From positions 62,001 to 126,000 of the forward strand of contig CAVWMS010000008.1 of assembly GCA_963756185.1 (NCBI GenBank): a stretch of DNA of 64,000 bases. Direction: 5' to 3'. Under the pieces are notes generated by a model. That model did not search any database. It was not told where the DNA came from and worked only from the letters and a program-made list of their open reading frames with translations. The first letter of the stretch is position 1; every line of letters begins with the position of its first letter. The DNA is from DATAXI01 sp963756185. GTDB taxonomy: Bacteria > Verrucomicrobiota > Verrucomicrobiia > Chthoniobacterales > Chthoniobacteraceae. Shown here one piece after another: positions 45,739 to 53,138 of the stretch. A program made the position numbers and the translations under genes.

Positions 45739-46419
45739 ATGCTACTCACCATTCCCGACGTACTCAACGCTTCGGACCTCGTGCAGGCGCGGCAGATTCT
45801 TGACAAGGCAGAATGGGTGGATGGGAAGGTGACGGCGGGCCATCAGTCGGCGAAGGCGAAGGAGAACATGCAAATCCCGGAGGGGCATCCGGCGGCGCAG
45901 CAGTTGGGGAAGATGATTCTCTCGGCGCTGGGCGGCAACGCGCTCTTCGTCTCGGCGGCGCTGCCGCTGCAGATTTTTCCGCCGCTCTTCAACCGTTACT
46001 CGGGCGGCCAGTCGTTCGGCACGCACGTGGATAACTCGATTCGCCAAATCACTGGGACGCCGCACCGCATTCGCACGGATATTTCGGCGACGTTGTTTTT
46101 CGCCGGGCCGGAGGAGTACGACGGGGGCGAGCTGTGCGTCGAGGATACCTATGGCGTCCAGAAGGTGAAGCTGCCGGCGGGCCACATGGTGCTTTATCCG
46201 GCCACGAGCCTGCATCATGTGCGGCCTGTGACGCGCGGGGCGCGCGTCTGCTCTTTTTTCTGGATTCAGAGCATGGTGCGGGATGATACGCGCCGGTCGA
46301 TCCTGTTTGATTTGGATTTGGGGATTCAGCGTCTTAACCGGGAGTCGCCGAATCATCCGGTCGCGGTGCAGTTTACGGGGGTGTACCATAACCTGCTAAG
46401 GCAGTGGGCGGAGCTTTGA
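45739..46419 (+). CDS. Fe(II)/2-oxoglutarate hydroxylase, PKHD-type (PiuC/YbiX)
   Basis: A 226-residue dioxygenase. Iron ligands His 96 and Asp 98 in FGTHVDNS, and His 159 in SLHHV, with Arg 169 as 2-oxoglutarate anchor. Family signature RYSGGQSFGTHVDN and GPEEYDGGELCVED. PiuC/YbiX genes follow catecholate siderophore-receptor genes in many bacteria; its exact substrate is unknown. Starts 3 bases after the receptor stop, clearly cotranscribed. ATG 45739 fits family length. Confidence 0.9.
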   Translation: MLLTIPDVLNASDLVQARQILDKAEWVDGKVTAGHQSAKAKENMQIPEGHPAAQQLGKMILSALGGNALFVSAALPLQIFPPLFNRYSGGQSFGTHVDNSIRQITGTPHRIRTDISATLFFAGPEEYDGGELCVEDTYGVQKVKLPAGHMVLYPATSLHHVRPVTRGARVCSFFWIQSMVRDDTRRSILFDLDLGIQRLNRESPNHPVAVQFTGVYHNLLRQWAEL

Positions 46420-46431
46420 GACGGGCGAAAA

Positions 46432-46465
46432 TTCGAAACTCGAAATTCGAAATTCGAAAATTGAG
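46432..46465. repeat. (ATTCGAA)n array
   Basis: AAAATTCGAAACTCGAAATT then CGAAATTCGAAAATTGAG: about four units of the heptamer, one of them mutated (ACTCGAA). It is immediately downstream of the hydroxylase stop and 45 bases before the hybrid kinase start. Same unit as in the arrays at 25868, 49349, 61441 and 62305. Confidence 0.85.
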
Positions 46466-46509
46466 ACCGCCGTAACGGCGGGGGGGAAATTCGACAGGGA
46501 GGGCAAGAA

Positions 46510-49371
46510 ATGGTTAGCCGATGCCAATTTATGCAAAGAGTATCGTCAGGGCGTGGCAAGCAACCGGCTTTGGATAGGGGAATGCACGGACAGAAAGAAG
46601 GTCGCCCGCCAGCCCGTAGCACCATGCCAACAGGAGCGACCGCCTCCCAAATCATTTGCGTCAAACCAACCGCGGTCGCAACTGCAGAAGATTTGCTCGC
46701 GATGCGTGACGAGCGACTTCGCGAGAGCGAAGAACGTTTTCGGCTGCTGGTGGAAAACTGCAGCGATGTGCTGTGCGAAGTCGATGGCGAGAGATGTTTC
46801 CAGTATTTGAGCCCGAACTTCTCGGCGGTTTTCGGATACGAGCCCGCCGAACTGCTGGGCACGTGCGCCCTGGACTTGATGCATCCTGAAGACGCCGCCG
46901 GGATGATGGCCAATCGTCCGGCCGGCGGCGACATCGACGGCCTGGTGTTTCGCCATCGTCACAAGGACGGTTCGTGGCGCTGGGTCGAAATGAACGCCCG
47001 GTGGTTCATCTCCTCGCGGGGAGAGCGGCGCGGCGTGGGGATCATGCGCGATATCACAAAGCTCCATGCGGCGGACGAACGCCTCCGGCAATTGTCACGG
47101 GCGGTCGAGCAAAGTCCGGCATCGGTGATTATCACGGATACGAAAGGCAGCATCGAATATGTGAATCCGAAGTTCACGGAAGCGACCGGTTACACGTTCC
47201 AGGAAGTAATCGGGAGAAATCCGCGTTTCTTAAAATCGGGCGAGCTTAACGCCGCCGGGTACCATGCGCTTTGGAAGACCATCACTTCCGGCGAGAAGTG
47301 GGTTGGGGAGTTTCACAACAGGAAGAAGAACGGTGAACTCTATTGGGAACTGGCCTCGATCTCGCCGATTTTCGATGATCACGGCGTACTCACGCATTTC
47401 GTGGCAGTGAAGGAAGACATCACCGAACGCAAAAAAATCGAACAAGCATTGAAGGAGAGGGAAGAGACCTTTCGCGCATTATTTGAAAATTCGGCCGATG
47501 CCCTCCTGATCGCCGACGAGAATGGATTTCTGGATTGCAACGACGCCGCGGTTCGACTTTTCGGATGTCCTCGAGGGACCCTCATTTCAAAGGACCCCGC
47601 CGAATTTTCCCCGCCGTGCCAGCCGGATGGACGGGATTCAGCCGGGGATGCCAGGGAACATGTCGCAACCGCGCGCGTGGAGGGCAGCCTGTTCTTCGAA
47701 TGGATGCACAAACGGCAGGATGGCACGGTCTTTCCGGCTGAGGTTCAGTTGAGCAGTTTCAAAATGAACGGCAGGACGGTGCAACATTTCCTGGTGCGCG
47801 ATATCACGGAGCGCAAACAAAGAGCGGACGAGCTGTGCTGGAAAACGGCTTTTCTCGAGGCCCAGGTGGATTCCGCGCTCGATGGCATTTTGGTGGTGGA
47901 CGACCAGGCAAAGCGGATACTTCAAAATCAGCGATTGTTCGAGTTGTTCAAGGTTCCGGCGCACATCATCGAGGATGAAGACGACGCCGAATTATTTCAG
48001 CACGTAGTCCATCAGATGAAGGATCCCGAACGTTTCACCGAACGGGTGGTTTATCTTTATGCGCATCCAGCCGAGACCGGGCAGGATGAAATCGAGCTGG
48101 CGGACGGACGGATCCTGGATCGGTATTCGGCGCCGGTTCGTGACAGAGCGGGAAAATATTACGGGCGGATCTGGACTTTTCACGATATCACCGAACGGAA
48201 GCGAATGGACGAGCAACTGCTGCGCGCCCAGCGCATGGAAAGCATCGGCACGCTTGCCAGCGGAGTCGCGCATGATTTGAACAACATCCTCGCCCCGATC
48301 CTCATGGCGGCTCCGATGCTCCGTGACCTGGTTCCGGCGGAAGAGCGCGCCTTGATGACGACCATCGAAGAAGCCGCACAGCGGGGCGCCGACATCGTGA
48401 AGCAAGTGCTCACCTTCGCCCGCGGAATCGAAGGCGAACGCGTCAACTTACAACTGCGTCATTTGATCAAAGAGGTGGAGGAAATCGCCCGGGAGACATT
48501 TCCGAAATCGATCGCCATCCGAAACGGCGTGCCGAAGGATTTATGGACGGTCATTGGGGATTCGACGCAGGTGCACCAGATTTTGCTGAATTTGTCCATC
48601 AACGCGCGCGACGCGATGCCCGAAGGCGGCACGTTGACGATAGCGGCGAAAAACGTGACCGTGGACGAAATCGAAGCGGCGATGGACCCCGATGCAAAAC
48701 CGGGGCACTACGTGGCAATCAGTGTTGCGGATACAGGCGCGGGGATTTCGCCAAAAATCATCGGCAAAATTTTCGACCCATTCTTTACCACCAAGGAAGC
48801 CGGCAAAGGCACCGGTCTGGGACTATCCACCGTGATCGGCATCGTCAAGAGCCACCGGGGATTTGTCCGGGTTCATTCGGAGCAGGGAAGAGGGTCGACG
48901 TTTAAGGTGTATCTGCCGGCAAGTCCCGGGGAAGAGCCGGACGCTCAGCCGAAGGATGGGCCAGTGCCACCGCCTGGAAATGGCGAATGGATTCTCCTTG
49001 TGGACGATGAACAGGCCGTCCGGGAGGTTACCGAAACAATGCTCAAGCGCAGCGGCTACAATGTTCTCATCGCCAGGGACGGAATCGAGGCGCTGATCGT
49101 ATATGCCCGGCGCATGAGCGAGATAAAAGTGGTATTAATGGACGTGATGATGCCGCTGATGGACGGGATGAAGGTGAGCCGTGCATTGAAGAAAATGAAT
49201 GAGAAGGTCGCGATCATCGCCTCGACAGGGCAGGCGGATGAATCCCGGCAATTGGAATTGCGGAGGCTCGGCGTCAAAACAATTTTGTTAAAGCCGTACC
49301 GGACGGATAGGCTGCTGGCAGCTTTGCATGAAGCGATCTGTGGGGGCGGAGAATTCGAAATTCGAAAATAG
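46510..49371 (+). CDS. Hybrid histidine kinase with several PAS domains and a receiver
   Basis: A 953-residue, apparently soluble kinase. PAS 1 at about 75-190 (EERFRLLVENCSDVLCEVDG), PAS 2 at 195-310 (VIGRNPRFLKSGE), PAS 3 at 315-435, PAS 4 at 440-560; then the H-box GVAHDLNNILAP with His 588, ATPase with N-box NLSINARDAMPEGGTL and G-boxes ADTGAGISPK and GKGTGLGLS, and a receiver with Asp 878 (VVLMDVMMPLMDG). The start at 46510 has GGGAGGG about 7 bases upstream. The last residues GGGEFEIRK and the stop come from an ATTCGAA array. No transmembrane helix seen, so it senses a cytoplasmic signal. Output partner not nearby. Confidence 0.85.
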   Translation: MVSRCQFMQRVSSGRGKQPALDRGMHGQKEGRPPARSTMPTGATASQIICVKPTAVATAEDLLAMRDERLRESEERFRLLVENCSDVLCEVDGERCFQYLSPNFSAVFGYEPAELLGTCALDLMHPEDAAGMMANRPAGGDIDGLVFRHRHKDGSWRWVEMNARWFISSRGERRGVGIMRDITKLHAADERLRQLSRAVEQSPASVIITDTKGSIEYVNPKFTEATGYTFQEVIGRNPRFLKSGELNAAGYHALWKTITSGEKWVGEFHNRKKNGELYWELASISPIFDDHGVLTHFVAVKEDITERKKIEQALKEREETFRALFENSADALLIADENGFLDCNDAAVRLFGCPRGTLISKDPAEFSPPCQPDGRDSAGDAREHVATARVEGSLFFEWMHKRQDGTVFPAEVQLSSFKMNGRTVQHFLVRDITERKQRADELCWKTAFLEAQVDSALDGILVVDDQAKRILQNQRLFELFKVPAHIIEDEDDAELFQHVVHQMKDPERFTERVVYLYAHPAETGQDEIELADGRILDRYSAPVRDRAGKYYGRIWTFHDITERKRMDEQLLRAQRMESIGTLASGVAHDLNNILAPILMAAPMLRDLVPAEERALMTTIEEAAQRGADIVKQVLTFARGIEGERVNLQLRHLIKEVEEIARETFPKSIAIRNGVPKDLWTVIGDSTQVHQILLNLSINARDAMPEGGTLTIAAKNVTVDEIEAAMDPDAKPGHYVAISVADTGAGISPKIIGKIFDPFFTTKEAGKGTGLGLSTVIGIVKSHRGFVRVHSEQGRGSTFKVYLPASPGEEPDAQPKDGPVPPPGNGEWILLVDDEQAVREVTETMLKRSGYNVLIARDGIEALIVYARRMSEIKVVLMDVMMPLMDGMKVSRALKKMNEKVAIIASTGQADESRQLELRRLGVKTILLKPYRTDRLLAALHEAICGGGEFEIRK
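49349..49371. repeat. Short (ATTCGAA)n array forming the kinase C-terminus
   Basis: GGAGAATTCGAAATTCGAAAATAG: the array codes for EFEIRK and supplies the TAG stop of the hybrid kinase. The preceding receiver domain is complete without these residues, so the array has been added to, or has replaced, the natural end. Confidence 0.75.
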
Positions 49372-49445
49372 ACGAGCGCTATTTGTGGTAAGATTCTGGC
49401 GCCCCTGCCGGGGGCTTGGCCGCCAGGGGCGGCCCAACTCCGGGT

Positions 49446-49598
49446 TTACACCCGGAGCGCGGCCTGAGCAAAATGGCCGTGATCTGCGCCCTCATCCACA
49501 AGCTGCTTCGCACCGCCTTCGCCATCCTCAAAAACCAATCCGCCTATGATCCCTCCCACCGTTCCGTCATTCATAACCCTCCTCCAAATCCTGCTTGA
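49446..49598 (+). pseudogene. IS110-family transposase C-terminal remnant
   Basis: About 50 codons reading GLSKMAVICALIHKLLRTAFAI then LKNQSAYDPSHRSVIHNPPPNPA. The order of AICALIHKLL, LKNQ and YDP matches the end of IS110/IS116 transposases. The rest of the transposase is absent, since upstream sequence is a GC-rich stretch (CCCCTGCCGGGGGCTTGG and on) with no frame. A relic without activity. Confidence 0.5.
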
Positions 49599-49788
49599 CC
49601 AAGACGGTATCTACTTTCGCGCAGGGCTCGCCCGCCCGCCGACCTCCACGGGTCCCACCCGCCTCCTCGGCCCTCCGGGCCTACCGCCAAACGTTACCCA
49701 CTGAAAACAGCGAGGAACCAAATAAGTGGGGCTGCGCTTTGATCTTCGATCGCGCGGTTTTTCGAGAGTCGCCTGCTCCGTTTTTCTT

Positions 49789-49871
49789 TGCGCCTTTGCG
49801 CCTTCGCGCCTTCGCGTGAGGCTAATCCCTTCTGGAAGAGGGACTCACGCAAAGGCGCAAAGACGCAAAGT
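49789..49871. repeat. Inverted repeat with TTTGCGCC units
   Basis: CTTTGCGCCTTTGCGCC ... GCGTGAGG is followed 30 bases later by CTCACGCAAAGGCGCAAAG and ACGCAAAG, its inverse. The arms, about 20 paired bases each, form a strong hairpin around TAATCCCTTCTGGAAGAGG. A relative of this sequence occurs at 39002-39066. It lies in a gene-free stretch (49372-50053). Confidence 0.7.
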
Positions 49872-49925
49872 TGTCCAGAAGGGAGCGCAACCACCCCACC
49901 TGCCCTTTCGGCACGAAACCGGTTT

Positions 49926-50056
49926 TTAAGAAATGGTGCGGCTGTGGATTCCGGGAGGAGACAAAGGGTTCAGGTGAATGTTAAAGGAGTAAGTGCAGGT
50001 ACACGCTGGCGCGCGGGTGGGGGGCCAGCGGTTACGCTTCAATTTTCAAGGCTCTA
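49926..50056 (-). repeat. Dispersed repeat family 1, copy C (inverted)
   Basis: On the minus strand it reads CCGCTGGCCCCCCACCCG, then CGCGCCAGCGTGTACCTGCA, CTTACTCCTTTAACATTCAC and later AATCCACAGCCGCACCATTT and CTTAA. These align with copies A and B in order, so the family extends about 130 bases. It overlaps the stop region of the gene ending at 50054. Confidence 0.7.
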
Positions 50057-52489
50057 AGGTTGCGGCTGCTGCTGGGGGGGTGGCTGGAGCAGCGGTCTTA
50101 CGAGGTCGAGGGCTTCCTGGAGGTTGAAGCTGCAACTGCCGGTTGCGGCGGGATTGGCGAAATTGACTCCCTTGAAACGGAGAGCCTGGAGCAAGTCCTT
50201 TCGGCCCTGGTCCATGTTCGGGTCGGCCTTGACGCTCTGCATGAAATAGTTGATCGCGTCGTCCACCTTTCCTTCCTGCATGAGGGCGAAACCGAGGTTG
50301 CAAAGGGCGGAGGCGTTGTTCGGGTTCAGATCGAGGGCGTGCTTGTAAGTCTTGATCGCGTCGTCGTACTGATGGGTCTGCTCGTAAGCGTTGCCGAGGT
50401 TGGTATCCATGGCCGAGTCATCCTTGATCTGCACGGCAATCTTGAATTGATTGATGGCGTCGGCCATTTTTTCCGGCTCGCCGTTTTGGGCGAGGAGGGA
50501 GTAATAGAGCCCCAGGTTGTTGTGGCTCTCGGGATTCTCCATCTTCAATTGGGTCGCGGCGAGGAAGTGCGGGCCGGCGGCGCGCCAGTTGCCCTCCATG
50601 TAAAGGGCGGCGCCCATGTGGTTGTGGGCCTGCCATGAGAACGGATTCTTTTTGAGCGTGGCGCCCCAGAGCGTCTTTTCGCTGTAGTAAAGGCCCGATT
50701 GCGCATAGCTGACGACGCTGAAGCAGACGAGCACGCCGGCCATGACGGTCCACCAAACGCCTTTCCATACCTCAGGCGCCGCGGACGCGGCGGCGAGCGC
50801 CAGCGGGATGAAAAACCAGAGCACGATCTCGATGTGATTGTCGCCGGTCGAGGGATCACCGGTCTGTTTCCAATTGAGCCATCCGATGAGGGCAAAGCAG
50901 GCGGCGGCAAGGCAGAGCCATGGGGGCTTCATCGCGAGGGTGGTGCCAGCGGCGACGACCAGGGCGATCACGGCGATGATCGAGACATATTGAAAATGGT
51001 CCGCCACGAGCGTGAGGCGCATGTAAGACATGTAGGTGAGGCCGAGGGCGGGGAGGATGGCGATAAAGTAACAGCCGAGCCCCACCAGCAGCGCGCGGGC
51101 CCACGTGCGCGCACGGAATTTCCAGCAGATGGCGAAGACGGCCGCGATGACGACCCCGGGAACGGCCTGGAGCCAGTAGGGAATGCTCTCCGGGGCCGGC
51201 GGCTGGATGTGCGGGTAGGGCTGAAGCACCTTCTCGCTGAAGGCGCGGTGCCATTGGGGATAAATCTCGATGATATTGAAGGGCCAGAGGGCGCTGTAGA
51301 GATAGAAGCCCGCGGCGAAACAGGCGCTCGCGATGCGCTGCCACCAGCTGCCGATGGGGATTTCCTCGCCGCCGATCGCGCGCCCGTTCTGGAAAAAGAC
51401 CGTCACCGCCCCGAGCACCAGCGCAAGCAGGAAAAATGGCACGCAGCGCATGATCTCAAAGGCGGCAAAATTGTTCCAAATGCGCAGCTTACTCAATTGC
51501 AGGCCCAACGTGGTACCTACCGCGCTGCCGACCCCGAGGCCGAAAACCAAAGAGGCCCAAAGTATGTAGACCGCGTAGTGCGCCGCCTGGTCCGAGCCCG
51601 CCTTTGTGGTTACCCAGGCGATAAAAAGCCCCACCCCGCCCCAGAACACCGCCATACCGATGACGCAACTCCAGAACAGGATTGATTGTTGGTAAGGATT
51701 CTCCTCGAATTGATAGCTGGCCCGCGCGGCCTGGATCTTCTCCTTGCGCCACCACGCCAGCAGCAAGAGGATGAAGGGCAGCGGCACGACGGAGGTCTTG
51801 GCCAGCAGCGAGAGCAGGAAAAAGACAACGGCCCAGATGTAGGCGCCCAGGCGTCCCTTTTCCTCGGAGTCGACGTACTTGATGATGGAAAGCAGGAGAA
51901 AAATCTGTGCGACGCTGTTTTTTCGCTCGGAAATCCAGGCCACCGACTCGACGCAAACCGGGTGGACGGCGAAGATGGCGGCGGCGAGCCAGGCGCCGGG
52001 GACATTGAGGCGCTTGAGCATCCGCCAGGTGAGCACGACAGCGATGCCGTGGAAGATCACATTCATGATGTGATAGCCGTTGAGGGGGTTGTCCAACGGA
52101 TGCATGTGGGCCATGGCCTGGAGGTAGTCCACGTTCCAAAGCTGCGCGAGGGCCGGGCCGATGACGTTGGGTATCTGCCCCAGGTGATATTCCAGCCAAA
52201 GCGTGGTGGACATGAGGGGGAAGTAGTCGGCCGTAGCCGGACTGGCCCAGAGGGTGAGCCACCCCCAGTTGTCATGAACCTGCGGGTTGGCGGTGAGCAG
52301 TTGGTCATCGTCCCAGATGAAACCGGCATGATAGGCGGGTGCAAAGACGAAGAGGACCAGGAGGAAGAGGGCGAGCCCCAGGGCTATGGCGACGAGCGGA
52401 TCTTCCCTGAGCGCGGTCGATTTCCTGGTCCTGGTCTGAGCCACCGTTCGTTTACGGGCGGGCGAGGAATAACTGATTTTGCGTGCCAT
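50054..52489 (-). CDS. Large membrane protein with C-terminal TPRs, TMTC/PMT-like, paralog 1
   Basis: An 811-residue protein. After a basic N-terminus a hydrophobic helix (IALGLALFLLVLFVFAP) leads to GFIWDDDQLL at about 56-65, a lumenal Asp cluster like the one in C-type glycosyltransferases. A dozen helices follow, with motif WISERKNSVAQIFLLLSI. From about residue 600 there are TPR repeats (NPFSWQAHNHMGAALYMEGNW, NNASALCNLGFALMQEGKVDDAIN). The layout is that of TMTC/PMT-like membrane O-glycosyltransferases or similar sugar transferases. Substrate unknown. A close paralog lies at 53139. Confidence 0.65.
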   Translation of the reverse strand: MARKISYSSPARKRTVAQTRTRKSTALREDPLVAIALGLALFLLVLFVFAPAYHAGFIWDDDQLLTANPQVHDNWGWLTLWASPATADYFPLMSTTLWLEYHLGQIPNVIGPALAQLWNVDYLQAMAHMHPLDNPLNGYHIMNVIFHGIAVVLTWRMLKRLNVPGAWLAAAIFAVHPVCVESVAWISERKNSVAQIFLLLSIIKYVDSEEKGRLGAYIWAVVFFLLSLLAKTSVVPLPFILLLLAWWRKEKIQAARASYQFEENPYQQSILFWSCVIGMAVFWGGVGLFIAWVTTKAGSDQAAHYAVYILWASLVFGLGVGSAVGTTLGLQLSKLRIWNNFAAFEIMRCVPFFLLALVLGAVTVFFQNGRAIGGEEIPIGSWWQRIASACFAAGFYLYSALWPFNIIEIYPQWHRAFSEKVLQPYPHIQPPAPESIPYWLQAVPGVVIAAVFAICWKFRARTWARALLVGLGCYFIAILPALGLTYMSYMRLTLVADHFQYVSIIAVIALVVAAGTTLAMKPPWLCLAAACFALIGWLNWKQTGDPSTGDNHIEIVLWFFIPLALAAASAAPEVWKGVWWTVMAGVLVCFSVVSYAQSGLYYSEKTLWGATLKKNPFSWQAHNHMGAALYMEGNWRAAGPHFLAATQLKMENPESHNNLGLYYSLLAQNGEPEKMADAINQFKIAVQIKDDSAMDTNLGNAYEQTHQYDDAIKTYKHALDLNPNNASALCNLGFALMQEGKVDDAINYFMQSVKADPNMDQGRKDLLQALRFKGVNFANPAATGSCSFNLQEALDLVRPLLQPPPQQQPQP

Positions 52490-52649
52490 CGGGTAACAGG
52501 GTATGCGGGAGGGAGGGGAGGAACTTACGCGGGGGAGCCCGGTTTTCTATTTCTATTTTGCCCGTCCATCAAGGATTGATCCGATTTGTGGCGACAATAT
52601 GGCGTGTTGCGGGCCGGGGCGCAATTCCGCGGAACGGGCTGGAAGTTGC

Positions 52650-52934
52650 CGGGTTTGGGCGGGGAGCGGAGGAGTATGGGCATCGAAAGGCGCTGCGCTA
52701 TTTCGATGCTCGCCCGCCCTCCAGCCGCCGCTGTTCCCTTCCGCCGCCTCGGCAGGCACGGCGGCTGTTTCGCAGCGGGGCGCGGACTCATTTTTTCGGG
52801 CCGGTTTGATGGGGATTCTTTGGCCGCCGTGCCTGTTTCTCTGAAGGCGGGGTTTCACCCCGCGCCCCACTCAGGGGACTCGTCCCCTGAGAACCCCGTG
52901 CGGTCGCTAGAGCGTCTTCTATTTAATTTGTCGC
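52650..52934 (-). repeat. Dispersed repeat family 2, copy 3 (inverted)
   Basis: Inverted relative to copies 1 and 2, with CGACCGCACGGGGTTCTC, AGGGGACGAGTCCCCTGAG, GCGGGGTGAAACCCCGC, CAAACCGGCCCG, GAGTCCGCGCC, GCCGCCGTGC, ATCGAAATAGCGCAGCGCC and TTTCGATGCCCATACTCCTC in order. It has about 35 extra bases before the last hairpin. It separates the two paralogous membrane-TPR genes; the rest of 52490-53138 contains no gene. Confidence 0.85.
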
Positions 52935-53138
52935 AACTCGTCTCGCGCCGATGGCGCTTGGCGCCTGCCGGCAAGGCAACCCAGCCCCAGTTGCCTGCGC
53001 AACTGCGACTGGGCTGTTGAATGAGGGGCCGTTGGCCCCGGCGAATCTGCGGCAGATTAAACGAAAACCGCTTTAGCGCGACGAATTGAACCGCCGCGCG
53101 CGGCTTTCCAAGCTACGCCGATATTTGGGCGATGAGTT

